Shown here: piece by piece, positions 14,837 through 21,925 of the stretch | Position numbering within the stretch: the stretch's first letter is position 1 | How the letters are laid out: every line of letters begins with the position of its first letter | Source of the DNA: Clostridia bacterium | GTDB lineage: Bacteria; Bacillota; Clostridia; TANB77; CAG-508 | DNA length: 24,308 nt | Reading direction: 5' to 3' | NCBI GenBank assembly: GCA_900754085.1 | Contig: CAAEBO010000018.1 | Span: 1 to 24,308, forward strand | Notes under the pieces: model-generated | Database searches by the model: none | What the model was told of the DNA's origin: nothing | What the model saw: only the letters and a program-made list of their open reading frames with translations | Position numbers and translations under genes: made by a program

Positions 14837-14874
14837 TAACACATATTTAAAAATATTTAAATATGTGTTATAAT
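14837..14874 (+). promoter_or_regulatory. Promoter of the 245-aa gene covered by a perfect palindrome
   Basis: Two perfect 15-bp arms (14837-14851 and 14856-14870) surround a 4-nt AATA loop. The right arm runs into TGTTATAAT (14866-14874), an extended -10 element, while the left arm occupies the -35 position. Transcription would start near 14881, so the dyad is upstream DNA rather than part of the message, as expected for an operator. Confidence 0.65.
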
Positions 14875-14930
14875 TAATAAGACAACTCGTAAATTGGGAA
14901 AAATAATAAACGAAGGAAGTAATAAGAAAT

Positions 14931-15668
14931 ATGATTAAGTTAACAAAAAGTATTATACGAACCCTAGAACGGATAGAACAAACCATTGAAGATGATGCAA
15001 GAAATGGAGTTATATATCCATTATATTCTGAAAAGAGATATGAACTTTACAATTCAACAGAAGAGTACCTATACAAATTTAGAAGATTTAAGTGGAATTT
15101 AATATCTGGTAAGAATGGACTACTTAATTGTAAAGATACCAAAAAAAGAGCAAATATGATAAAAATTGTTGATGCTATTTGGGAATTCTATAGACCATTT
15201 AACTCAACTCAAATAGCAAACATTGAAAATGATGCTTTTTTTGAGGATGATTTAAAGCCAAGGTTAATAAGATTTTTGCAAGCAAATCCCACTGACAAGA
15301 ATGCTAATTGTTTAAAATACTTTTTCATGCATCCATGTGATTCCTCTTGGGAACAAGTTGATGAATATTGCAAAGTAAGAGAATTTAAGCTTATGAAAAG
15401 TAAACAAGAATATAATAGAATACTTAAAGAAGAAGGTGTTCAAATATTAAATTCAAAACTAGAAGGTCAGAATCAAATTCAGATAGCTTTTTTACGAATT
15501 TCTAAAGAAGAAGTATTAGAAGAAAAAGGACTGAAGTATGATTACAAGGACTTTGCTAATGAATATGCGTACTCATTGGACGGAGAGGAGTTAAAAGCTT
15601 ACAGACTGTGGTTTGATATAAGGGAAAAAGGAATATATTATATTTACATTCCAAATGTTATTATTTAA
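14931..15668 (+). CDS. Hypothetical 245-aa protein
   Basis: No recognised family. It is soluble, with a mixed helical N-terminal half (MIKLTKSIIRTLERIEQ; a YLYKFRRFKWNL segment; WEFYRPFNSTQIANIENDA) and a C-terminal region ending in beta-like strands (LKAYRLWFDIREKGIYYIYI). Several aromatic and charged clusters suggest a folded enzyme or binding domain, but no catalytic motif stands out. AAGGAAG (14913-14919) precedes the ATG. The gene has its own palindrome-covered promoter and is followed by a strong hairpin, so it is a single-gene unit, possibly accessory. Its codon mix includes more G/C-ending codons than the surrounding housekeeping genes. Confidence 0.7.
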   Translation: MIKLTKSIIRTLERIEQTIEDDARNGVIYPLYSEKRYELYNSTEEYLYKFRRFKWNLISGKNGLLNCKDTKKRANMIKIVDAIWEFYRPFNSTQIANIENDAFFEDDLKPRLIRFLQANPTDKNANCLKYFFMHPCDSSWEQVDEYCKVREFKLMKSKQEYNRILKEEGVQILNSKLEGQNQIQIAFLRISKEEVLEEKGLKYDYKDFANEYAYSLDGEELKAYRLWFDIREKGIYYIYIPNVII

Positions 15669-15672
15669 TTCC

Positions 15673-15707
15673 ACAAAGGACTATTGCTGACTGCGATGGT
15701 CCTTTGT
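15673..15707 (+). terminator. Strong hairpin after the 245-aa gene
   Basis: A 15-bp stem (15673-15687 with 15693-15707, two T-G wobbles) closes a 5-nt loop, 4 nt after the stop codon. There is no T run after it, so it may work as a 3'-end stabilising or processing hairpin rather than an efficient intrinsic terminator. Confidence 0.6.
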
Positions 15708-15770
15708 CGTATACATAAGAAAGTAAAGTTCATATTTTAATATTGGTATATAAAAATATAAATTGTGTTA

Positions 15771-15799
15771 TTGACTAAATAAGAAAAAAATATTATACT
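15771..15799 (+). promoter_or_regulatory. Promoter of proC
   Basis: TTGACT (15771-15776), a 17-nt spacer and TATACT (15794-15799), each one base off consensus. The leader before the proC ATG would be only about 20 nt, too short for a riboswitch or T-box. Confidence 0.85.
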
Positions 15800-15826
15800 A
15801 GAATAAATTTTAGAAAGGAGATTGTT

Positions 15827-16633
15827 ATGGATAAAGTAATTGGATTTATTGGAAGTGGAAACATGGCAGCAGCTATTATTGGTGGAATATTAAATGTCAA
15901 TTTAGTAAAGCCAGAGAATGTAATTTGTTCAAACAATACTTCTTTACCACTAGAAAAATTAGAAAAAGAATATAATGTAAAGACTACACTAGACAATACA
16001 GAAGTTGCAAAAAAAGCAGACATATTATTTTTATCTGTAAAGCCACAAGTGTATTCTGTAGTTATTAATCAAATAAAAGATATAGTTAGCAACAATACAA
16101 TTATTGTTGCTATTGCTGCTGGGAAAACAACAAAGGAAGTAAAAGAATTATTTGCAAAAGAAATCAAATTAGTAAGAGTAATGCCCAATACTCCCGCACT
16201 AGTGGGAGAAGGTATGGCAGCTATATGCCCATGCCCCGAAATAGCACCAGAGGAGCTAGATTTGATTTGTAAAATATTTAATAGTTTTGGAAAAAGTGAA
16301 GTTGTTACAGAAAATTTAATGGATGTAGTAACAGGACTTAGTGGATCTTCACCTGCATTTATATTTATGATAATAGAAGCGATGGCAGATGGAGCTGTAT
16401 TAGAAGGAATGCAGAGAGATAAAGCATATAAATTTGCAGCACAAACTGTTTTGGGATCTGCTAAAATGGTACTTGAAACTGGTAAACATCCAGGAGAACT
16501 AAAAGATATGGTATGTTCACCTGCAGGAACAACAATAGAGGGTGTTGCTGAATTGGAAAGATTAGGTTTAAGAACAAGTATTATAAATGCTGTAAAAGTA
16601 GCAACAGAAAAGTCTAAAAATATGGGAAAATAA
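15827..16633 (+). CDS. proC: Pyrroline-5-carboxylate reductase
   Basis: Catalyses the last step of proline synthesis, NAD(P)H-dependent reduction of pyrroline-5-carboxylate. The Rossmann motif GFIGSGNMA starts at residue 6, LSVKPQ at about 66, RVMPNTPALVGEG at about 121, and the substrate-binding C-terminal domain carries LSGSSPAF and the closing signature PGELKDMVCSPAGTTIEG. At 268 aa it has the normal length. AAAGGAG precedes the ATG. It has its own promoter and terminator, so proC is a separate unit from proBA, 139 nt downstream. Confidence 0.97.
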   Translation: MDKVIGFIGSGNMAAAIIGGILNVNLVKPENVICSNNTSLPLEKLEKEYNVKTTLDNTEVAKKADILFLSVKPQVYSVVINQIKDIVSNNTIIVAIAAGKTTKEVKELFAKEIKLVRVMPNTPALVGEGMAAICPCPEIAPEELDLICKIFNSFGKSEVVTENLMDVVTGLSGSSPAFIFMIIEAMADGAVLEGMQRDKAYKFAAQTVLGSAKMVLETGKHPGELKDMVCSPAGTTIEGVAELERLGLRTSIINAVKVATEKSKNMGK

Positions 16634-16651
16634 TATTGAATATAAAAAGTC

Positions 16652-16694
16652 AAAGATAGTGAATCAAAATAAACGATTCACTATTTTTGTTTTT
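16652..16694 (+). terminator. Terminator after proC
   Basis: ATAGTGAATC (16656-16665) pairs perfectly with GATTCACTAT (16675-16684) around a 9-nt loop, with T-rich sequence following. Confidence 0.85.
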
Positions 16695-16713
16695 ATTAGT
16701 ATGTATATTAAGG

Positions 16714-16749
16714 AAACGGGATTTTAAGGAACATCCCAAAATCTCGGTT
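16714..16749. repeat. Palindromic intergenic repeat (REP-like), copy 2
   Basis: AAACGGGATTTT (16714-16725) and AAAATCTCGGTT (16738-16749) pair with one mismatch and one G-T wobble. The ends match those of the larger element at 2804-2859, but the inner GGATCG stem is missing, so this looks like an internally deleted or degenerate copy. It sits between the proC terminator and the proB ribosome-binding site. Confidence 0.6.
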
Positions 16750-16772
16750 AGCTGATTAAGGAGGAAAATATA

Positions 16773-17633
16773 ATGGAAAAAGAATATTGGCAAAAAATGA
16801 AAGAGAAAAAAAGGATTGTAGTAAAAGTAGGATCTTCTAGTTTAATATATCCAGAAACCGGAAATTTGAATTATTCGAGATTAGAGAAGCTTGTAAGAAC
16901 ACTTGTAGATATAAAAAACACTGGTAGAGATATAATATTAGTGTCATCTGGTGCTATTGCAGTTGGTAGGGAAATTTTAAAAATAGGAAGAAAACCAAAA
17001 ACAATGGCAGAAAAACAAGCCTGTGCTTCAGTTGGTCAGTGTGAATTAATGTCAAAATATAATAAATTATTTTTAGAATATGGGCAAGTTTCGAGTCAAA
17101 TTTTAATGACTTCATATAGTATAGAAAAAGCAAAGCCATATGAAAATTTTAAGAATACGTTAAATGAATTATTAAGTTATGGAGTAATACCAATAGTTAA
17201 TGAAAATGACACAATTGCAACAGACGAAATAGAATTTGGAGAAAATGATACTTTAGCAGGAATTGTGGCAGCAGCAGTAAAAGCAGATTTAGTTATCATT
17301 TTATCAGATATAGATGGATTGTATACAGATGATCCATTTAAAAATAAAAATGCAAAAATGATTACATTAGTTACAAACCAAAGAGAGCAACTTAAAAATA
17401 TGGCAAAGACAACAAGCGATAGTGATGTTGGAACAGGTGGTATGTATTCTAAGGTTAAAGCGGCGAATCTTATAAATAATATAGGAATAGATATGATAAT
17501 AACTAATGGAAACAACCCAGACAATATGTTAAAAATACTAAATGGTATAGCAAAAGGCACATTGTTTAGAGCGTTTAATAATAAAATAGAAGATATTAGA
17601 AAATATCTTGTAGAAAACATTGGAAAGGAGTAA
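16773..17633 (+). CDS. proB: Glutamate 5-kinase, short form without PUA domain
   Basis: Phosphorylates glutamate to gamma-glutamyl phosphate, the first and feedback-controlled step of proline synthesis. Amino-acid-kinase motifs are clear: VVKVGSSSL near residue 12, LVSSGAIAVG near 54, IVNENDTIA, EFGENDTLAG, LSDIDGLYTDDP and GTGGMYSKVKAA. At 286 aa it lacks the C-terminal PUA domain of the roughly 367-aa E. coli enzyme; short forms occur in several Bacillota. AAGGAGG precedes the ATG. It ends 5 nt before proA, with which it is surely co-transcribed. Confidence 0.96.
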   Translation: MEKEYWQKMKEKKRIVVKVGSSSLIYPETGNLNYSRLEKLVRTLVDIKNTGRDIILVSSGAIAVGREILKIGRKPKTMAEKQACASVGQCELMSKYNKLFLEYGQVSSQILMTSYSIEKAKPYENFKNTLNELLSYGVIPIVNENDTIATDEIEFGENDTLAGIVAAAVKADLVIILSDIDGLYTDDPFKNKNAKMITLVTNQREQLKNMAKTTSDSDVGTGGMYSKVKAANLINNIGIDMIITNGNNPDNMLKILNGIAKGTLFRAFNNKIEDIRKYLVENIGKE

Positions 17634-17638
17634 AAGAT

Positions 17639-18886
17639 ATGAAAGATTTAGAAAGAATGGGGAATTTAGCAAAAGAAAGTGCACAAGAATTGGCAAAAAT
17701 GAGTACTAGAGAAAAAAACATGGTATTAGAAGGTGTTGCAGAAGCAATCATAGAGTATAAAAATGACATTTTAGAAGCAAATGCTTTAGATGTAAAGGAT
17801 GCTGAAGCAAGAAAAATTAAATCTAGTTTAATTGATAGACTACAAATAAATGAAAAAAGAGTGCTAGAGATGGCACAAGGTATAAGAGATATAGCACTAT
17901 TAGATGATCCTATAGGAGAAGTAATAGAAGGAAAAAAACTTGAAAATGGATTAGAAATAATCAAAAAAAGAGTACCATTAGGAGTAGTTGCTATAATTTA
18001 CGAAGCACGTCCAAATGTTACAACAGATGCATTTGCACTATGCTTTAAAACAGGAAATGTAGTTGTTTTAAAAGGTGGATCAGATGCTATAAACACAAAT
18101 ATAAAAATTACAGAAATCATAAAGAACAAACTAAAAGAACTTAATGTAAATAGTAATTGCATTACATTAATAGAAGATACATCAAAAGAAAAGACAATGC
18201 AATTAATGAAATTAAATAAATATGTAGATGTACTAATTCCTAGAGGCGGAAGAAATTTAATTAAAACTGTTGTAGAAAATAGCACAATTCCTGTTATAGA
18301 AACTAGCTCTGGAAATTGTCATATATATGTAGATGAATTTGCAGATATTACAAAAGCTTTAAATATAATAGAAAATGCAAAAACACAAAGAGTAGGAGTG
18401 TGCAATAGCTGTGAGTCACTTGTTATACATAAAAACATAGAAAGAGAAATTTTACCTAAATTAATAGAGGTATTAAAAAAGCATGACGTAGAAATACGAG
18501 GAGATGAGTACTCTAAACAAATAATTCCAGAAATAGAGGAAGCTAAAGAAGAAGATTTTTATGCAGAATATTTGGACTATATAATATCAATAAAAACTGT
18601 TAATTCGATAGGAGAAGCAATAGAACATATTAATGAATGTAGTACAAAACATTCCGAAAGTATAATAACAGAAAACTACGAAAATGCACAAAAGTTTTTA
18701 AACGAAATTGATAGTAGTTGTGTATATGTTAATGCTTCAACAAGATTTACAGACGGAGGACAATTTGGCTTTGGAGCCGAAATAGGAATAAGTACACAAA
18801 AACTACATGCTAGAGGGCCAATGGGGCTTAAAGAATTAACAACAACTAAATATATAATTTATGGAAATGGTCAAATAAGAGGATAA
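17639..18886 (+). CDS. proA: Gamma-glutamyl phosphate reductase
   Basis: Reduces gamma-glutamyl phosphate with NADPH to glutamate semialdehyde, which cyclises to the substrate of ProC. An aldehyde-dehydrogenase-fold enzyme of 415 aa, the normal length. The cofactor-binding region has VPLGVVAIIYEARPNVTTDA and VVLKGGSDAINTN. The catalytic cysteine is Cys255 in RVGVCNSCES, and the C-terminal FTDGGQFGFGAEIGISTQKLHARGP block (split here as DGGQFGFGAEIG and KLHARGPMG) is characteristic. AAGGAG lies inside the end of proB, indicating coupled translation. Confidence 0.97.
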   Translation: MKDLERMGNLAKESAQELAKMSTREKNMVLEGVAEAIIEYKNDILEANALDVKDAEARKIKSSLIDRLQINEKRVLEMAQGIRDIALLDDPIGEVIEGKKLENGLEIIKKRVPLGVVAIIYEARPNVTTDAFALCFKTGNVVVLKGGSDAINTNIKITEIIKNKLKELNVNSNCITLIEDTSKEKTMQLMKLNKYVDVLIPRGGRNLIKTVVENSTIPVIETSSGNCHIYVDEFADITKALNIIENAKTQRVGVCNSCESLVIHKNIEREILPKLIEVLKKHDVEIRGDEYSKQIIPEIEEAKEEDFYAEYLDYIISIKTVNSIGEAIEHINECSTKHSESIITENYENAQKFLNEIDSSCVYVNASTRFTDGGQFGFGAEIGISTQKLHARGPMGLKELTTTKYIIYGNGQIRG

Positions 18887-18895
18887 TTAGAAAGC

Positions 18896-18920
18896 AAACC
18901 GGTATCCGGAGATAGGGTTT
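18896..18920 (+). other. Small hairpin after proA
   Basis: AAACC (18896-18900) pairs with GGTTT (18916-18920), enclosing TATC/GATA around CGGA. It shares a GC-rich look with the palindromic repeats at 2804 and 16714 but not enough bases to call it a third copy. Confidence 0.35.
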
Positions 18921-18937
18921 AAAAACCAGGTAGAAAA

Positions 18938-18977
18938 GAAGTGAAAGAGAAGAAAATTTAGTTTCACTTCTTTTTTT
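18938..18977 (+). terminator. Terminator of proBA
   Basis: GAAGTGAAA (18938-18946) pairs perfectly with TTTCACTTC (18962-18970), followed by seven T's. A classical intrinsic terminator closing the proBA unit. Confidence 0.9.
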
Positions 18978-19002
18978 AATTATAGAAAATATTATGTAAA
19001 TA

Positions 19003-19011
19003 TGATATAAT
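19003..19011 (+). promoter_or_regulatory. Extended -10 promoter of the ABC-type gene
   Basis: TGATATAAT (19003-19011), a full extended -10 element. The -35 region is unclear. Transcription would start near 19018, at the edge of a palindrome. Confidence 0.6.
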
Positions 19012-19018
19012 AAAATAC

Positions 19019-19032
19019 ATGGTATGTACCAT
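19019..19032. promoter_or_regulatory. Operator-like palindrome at the transcription start
   Basis: ATGGTA (19019-19024) and TACCAT (19027-19032) form a perfect dyad with a 2-nt centre, placed right at the predicted start of the ABC-type gene. This is the position and form of a repressor site; no candidate regulator gene is adjacent. Confidence 0.5.
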
Positions 19033-19074
19033 TTGTAGAGATTTTCTGTAAAATATAATTAAGGAGGAAATTAC

Positions 19075-21213
19075 ATGAAGGCAAAAGAAAAATTAAAACA
19101 TTTAATTCGGGAGGTGGTAAATCTCACTATAAAATTTTTCAAAACTTATGGGATAAAAGATGAAATACTAAATATTCCTGAAAATGTTAAGCAAATGGGG
19201 CTTAAAGTAAAAATTATGAATTTAGCTATAAATGTACTTACTCTTATATTTGCATTTATGCTTAAAGCAACCAACATGTTAATAGAGTATCGGCTAGTTT
19301 TGCTAGGAATAATATTGTTTATGTTATATCGAGGTCAGAGAATATTAAAAGATGCGTTTTTTCTTTTTGGAGACACTGAGAGAGAAAAATTTCAACACAT
19401 TTTTGAAGATGAAATTGCATTTAGAGGTAGCAAAATTATTGGAAAGACAACAGATAGAGTGATAAAGTATGATGAATCGAATAAATTGTATAAATTAATG
19501 GACAATGAGTCAATGCTAAATACAATTAGAAGCTATTTAAAAAACAACTTGTGGAGTCAAAGAATTCAACATACGTTTGATGTGCTAGAATTAATTAGTG
19601 TAATGGTTATGTTAATTGTAACTATACTAACTAATACATCAATTTCACAGGCTATTTTTATTCCTATGATTTCTATATTTGTGATTATCTCATTTTTTAG
19701 TTCAGCATATATTAGTTTAAATAGAGGTAATTATTACAAAAAACATAGAGAATACAATAATGAACAGGATTTAATAATAAATGACTTACTTCGTGTTCCT
19801 GTAATTGTTAAAAAAGACTTAAATATGCGAATAAACAAGTTTCAAGAAACTCTTATTGCAAGCAATGAAAATATTTCAAACTTCCATAATAAAATAAATT
19901 TTTCAAGATTGTTTACAACGATACTAGAAACGTTTAGTCAATATGGAATTATAATATTTTATTTATTAGGAGTAAAATGGGATACTATTAATTTAGGAAC
20001 CATAGCTGAAATTACCGCAATGCTTGCAATTATAGAAACAGCATTTGGGCAAATTAGGAGAAGCGCCGACACTTTAAACAAGCATAATGAAAGGTTAATC
20101 ATCTTAGAAAAAGAAGAAAAGGATATGAAACTAATTCTGGAAGTATACCATAATGAAGCTACCAAAAATGGTTCATTTAAGATCGTGGAAAATATAAAGA
20201 TAAATCCATTTACAATTCGGTATCTAGAGGAATCTGAAAATGATAAGCCTTTTAAGTTAGCTTTAAAAAAACAGATACTTATTAATAATGGAGAAGTAGT
20301 TGTATTATATGGTCCTTCTGGTAGTGGTAAATCAACATTTATGAATATGTTGACAGAAAGAATCAGACTAGAGAAAAGTACAAATATACCATCAACACAA
20401 CGTTTCTTATTCTATGATGAAAAGTTGAAATTTGGTAGCCTAAGTATCTATGAAGAGCTATTTTGCTGTGAGGAAACCCCAGATCTTTTAAAAATGCAAG
20501 GGATTCTAGAAAATCTTCACTTATGGAGTGAAATAAAATCTAATTGTTTTGATGTTTGGAAGTGGATGAAAGAAAAGAAATTTGAGAAGTCACTTTCAAA
20601 TGGACAAAAACAGAGACTTATTATTGCAAAACTACTGTATTGGTTAGACAATGAAATCGATGTTCTGGTTTTAGATGAATGTACATCTGGTAATGATGCT
20701 GCTTATGTTGTAGCAGATTACTGTGGTGGGATTATTTCGAAGGAAGCAAAAAACAGTAAAGAACGAATTAATGTATTTATGAATAAATTGAATGAATATC
20801 TAAAGGAAGAAGGATATAATGATACTAAATTATACGATCCAAGCGGTTATGACCAAAAAGCGCAAACAACAGTATCAGATTTGTCAAAAGTAGTAAAAAA
20901 ATTACTAAAGTATCAATGGTTTAGAGATATAGTATCTAAAACAAGTTATACTGCAATTTTACCAGATAAAAGCAAACAAACTTGGAAAAATACAAATGTT
21001 TTTCTTGACCCAACATCTAAATATTATAATGAAAATGTATTAGGAGTAAAGACAGGATCATTGTCAAATGATTATAACTTAATTGTACTGTATAAAAAAC
21101 ATGGAAAGGAATTCCTAATATGCAGTTTGGGCTCAAAATCGGATGTTTCGCGCTACAATGATGTTAATTATATTTTAAAGACAATAGATGAGTCAGATTA
21201 TTTAAGAAAATAA
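19075..21213 (+). CDS. Chimeric frame: ABC exporter half joined to a D-Ala-D-Ala carboxypeptidase fragment
   Basis: A 712-aa frame with two unrelated parts. Residues 1 to about 539 are an ABC exporter half: membrane helices at about 46-66, 70-86, 169-187, 191-214, 278-299 and 305-325, then a nucleotide-binding domain with Walker A GPSGSGKST (413-421), signature LSNGQ (507-511) and Walker B ending Asp534-Glu535. Straight after LDECTSG it turns into a PBP5/DacA-type peptidase: SGNDAA (538-543, the SxN motif), then MNKLNEYLKEEGYNDTKL, DPSGYD, TVSDLSKVV, and KTG at 659-661. The ABC part lacks the D-loop Asp and the switch His; the peptidase part lacks its signal peptide and the catalytic SxxK. 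An ABC ATPase is cytoplasmic whereas the peptidase works outside, so the fusion cannot work as either. Likely a deletion fusion or an assembly join. AAGGAGG precedes the ATG. Confidence 0.85.
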   Translation: MKAKEKLKHLIREVVNLTIKFFKTYGIKDEILNIPENVKQMGLKVKIMNLAINVLTLIFAFMLKATNMLIEYRLVLLGIILFMLYRGQRILKDAFFLFGDTEREKFQHIFEDEIAFRGSKIIGKTTDRVIKYDESNKLYKLMDNESMLNTIRSYLKNNLWSQRIQHTFDVLELISVMVMLIVTILTNTSISQAIFIPMISIFVIISFFSSAYISLNRGNYYKKHREYNNEQDLIINDLLRVPVIVKKDLNMRINKFQETLIASNENISNFHNKINFSRLFTTILETFSQYGIIIFYLLGVKWDTINLGTIAEITAMLAIIETAFGQIRRSADTLNKHNERLIILEKEEKDMKLILEVYHNEATKNGSFKIVENIKINPFTIRYLEESENDKPFKLALKKQILINNGEVVVLYGPSGSGKSTFMNMLTERIRLEKSTNIPSTQRFLFYDEKLKFGSLSIYEELFCCEETPDLLKMQGILENLHLWSEIKSNCFDVWKWMKEKKFEKSLSNGQKQRLIIAKLLYWLDNEIDVLVLDECTSGNDAAYVVADYCGGIISKEAKNSKERINVFMNKLNEYLKEEGYNDTKLYDPSGYDQKAQTTVSDLSKVVKKLLKYQWFRDIVSKTSYTAILPDKSKQTWKNTNVFLDPTSKYYNENVLGVKTGSLSNDYNLIVLYKKHGKEFLICSLGSKSDVSRYNDVNYILKTIDESDYLRK

Positions 21214-21366
21214 TAACAAAGCATTTAAAAAAGAATTGTTAAAAATAGATGTAGTTTGAGAAACTTAAAAGTTTAGAAAAAAAGTGACAAAAATGTAATG
21301 AATATGTAATACAAATCAATGGAAAGTATTGTTAAAAAGTTTTATATTTAAAACATAAAAAAATAA

Positions 21367-21412
21367 AGGAGGTAAGTATAATATACGAGATTTAAAACTT
21401 GTTATATTATAC
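21367..21412 (+). promoter_or_regulatory. Shine-Dalgarno separated from its start codon by a hairpin
   Basis: A strong AAAGGAGG (21367-21374) is 50 nt from the ATG at 21425, and the frame has a stop at 21419-21421, so no closer upstream start is available. Between them GTATAATATA (21376-21385) pairs perfectly with TATATTATAC (21403-21412), and the inner bases (CGAG with CTTG) extend it. Folding this stem would leave about 13 nt of effective spacing, as in the known case of phage T4 gene 38. Confidence 0.5.
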
Positions 21413-21424
21413 AAGTAATAAAGT

Positions 21425-21913
21425 ATGTTTGTATTAGAATTTTTTAAATCAATAATAATAGGAATTATCATATTCATTTTAATACTGGAAGTTATGCTTT
21501 TTGATAACTTCAATTTTCAAAAAGAAGATATAATAAATGCATATGAATCTATAATAAAAAGTTTAGACTTTGTGGGGTTATCAAAGGATAAAGAACTGAA
21601 TGGAAAAAGAATATTTGGAATAGACAAGTATGTAGGAACATATCAAGCAAAATATGATAATCAAACATCAGAAGAAACAATATTTGGAGGAACAGTATTA
21701 AATAGGAAAAATGGAGATCATGTTAAAGTAAAAATTGATATAGAAAAAGAAAATGGAGATATTAGTGTAATTGCTAAATTGGGAAATAGTGAAATAAAAT
21801 TAATAGATGATACAGGAAAATATGAAGATAGTATTTATATTGAAGGAACGAGTTATTATTTAACTGTAAAATTAAATAAATTTACTGGAAACATTAATAT
21901 TATATCAGAATAG
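21425..21913 (+). CDS. Hypothetical small exported protein
   Basis: A 162-aa protein of unknown family. One hydrophobic signal anchor is at about 6-24, followed by an acidic helical stretch and a beta-rich domain from about 60 (GKRIFGIDKYVGTYQAKY, then alternating strands to the end). No lipobox is visible. It lies 12 nt upstream of the GNAT-HAD gene, so the two probably share a message. Its start codon has no close ribosome-binding site; the strong one lies beyond a hairpin. Confidence 0.65.
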   Translation: MFVLEFFKSIIIGIIIFILILEVMLFDNFNFQKEDIINAYESIIKSLDFVGLSKDKELNGKRIFGIDKYVGTYQAKYDNQTSEETIFGGTVLNRKNGDHVKVKIDIEKENGDISVIAKLGNSEIKLIDDTGKYEDSIYIEGTSYYLTVKLNKFTGNINIISE

Positions 21914-21925
21914 CAGGAGAAATAA

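Noticed and set aside
16069..16653. 194-codon antisense frame over proC
   Set aside because: Shadow of proC; all conserved ProC motifs are on the plus strand.
17177..17964. Antisense frames over proB and proA
   Set aside because: Shadows of intact metabolic genes with no ribosome-binding site.
18896..18920. Third copy of the palindromic repeat after proA
   Set aside because: Only short GC-rich words are shared with the elements at 2804 and 16714; the diagnostic CGGGATTTTA arms are absent.
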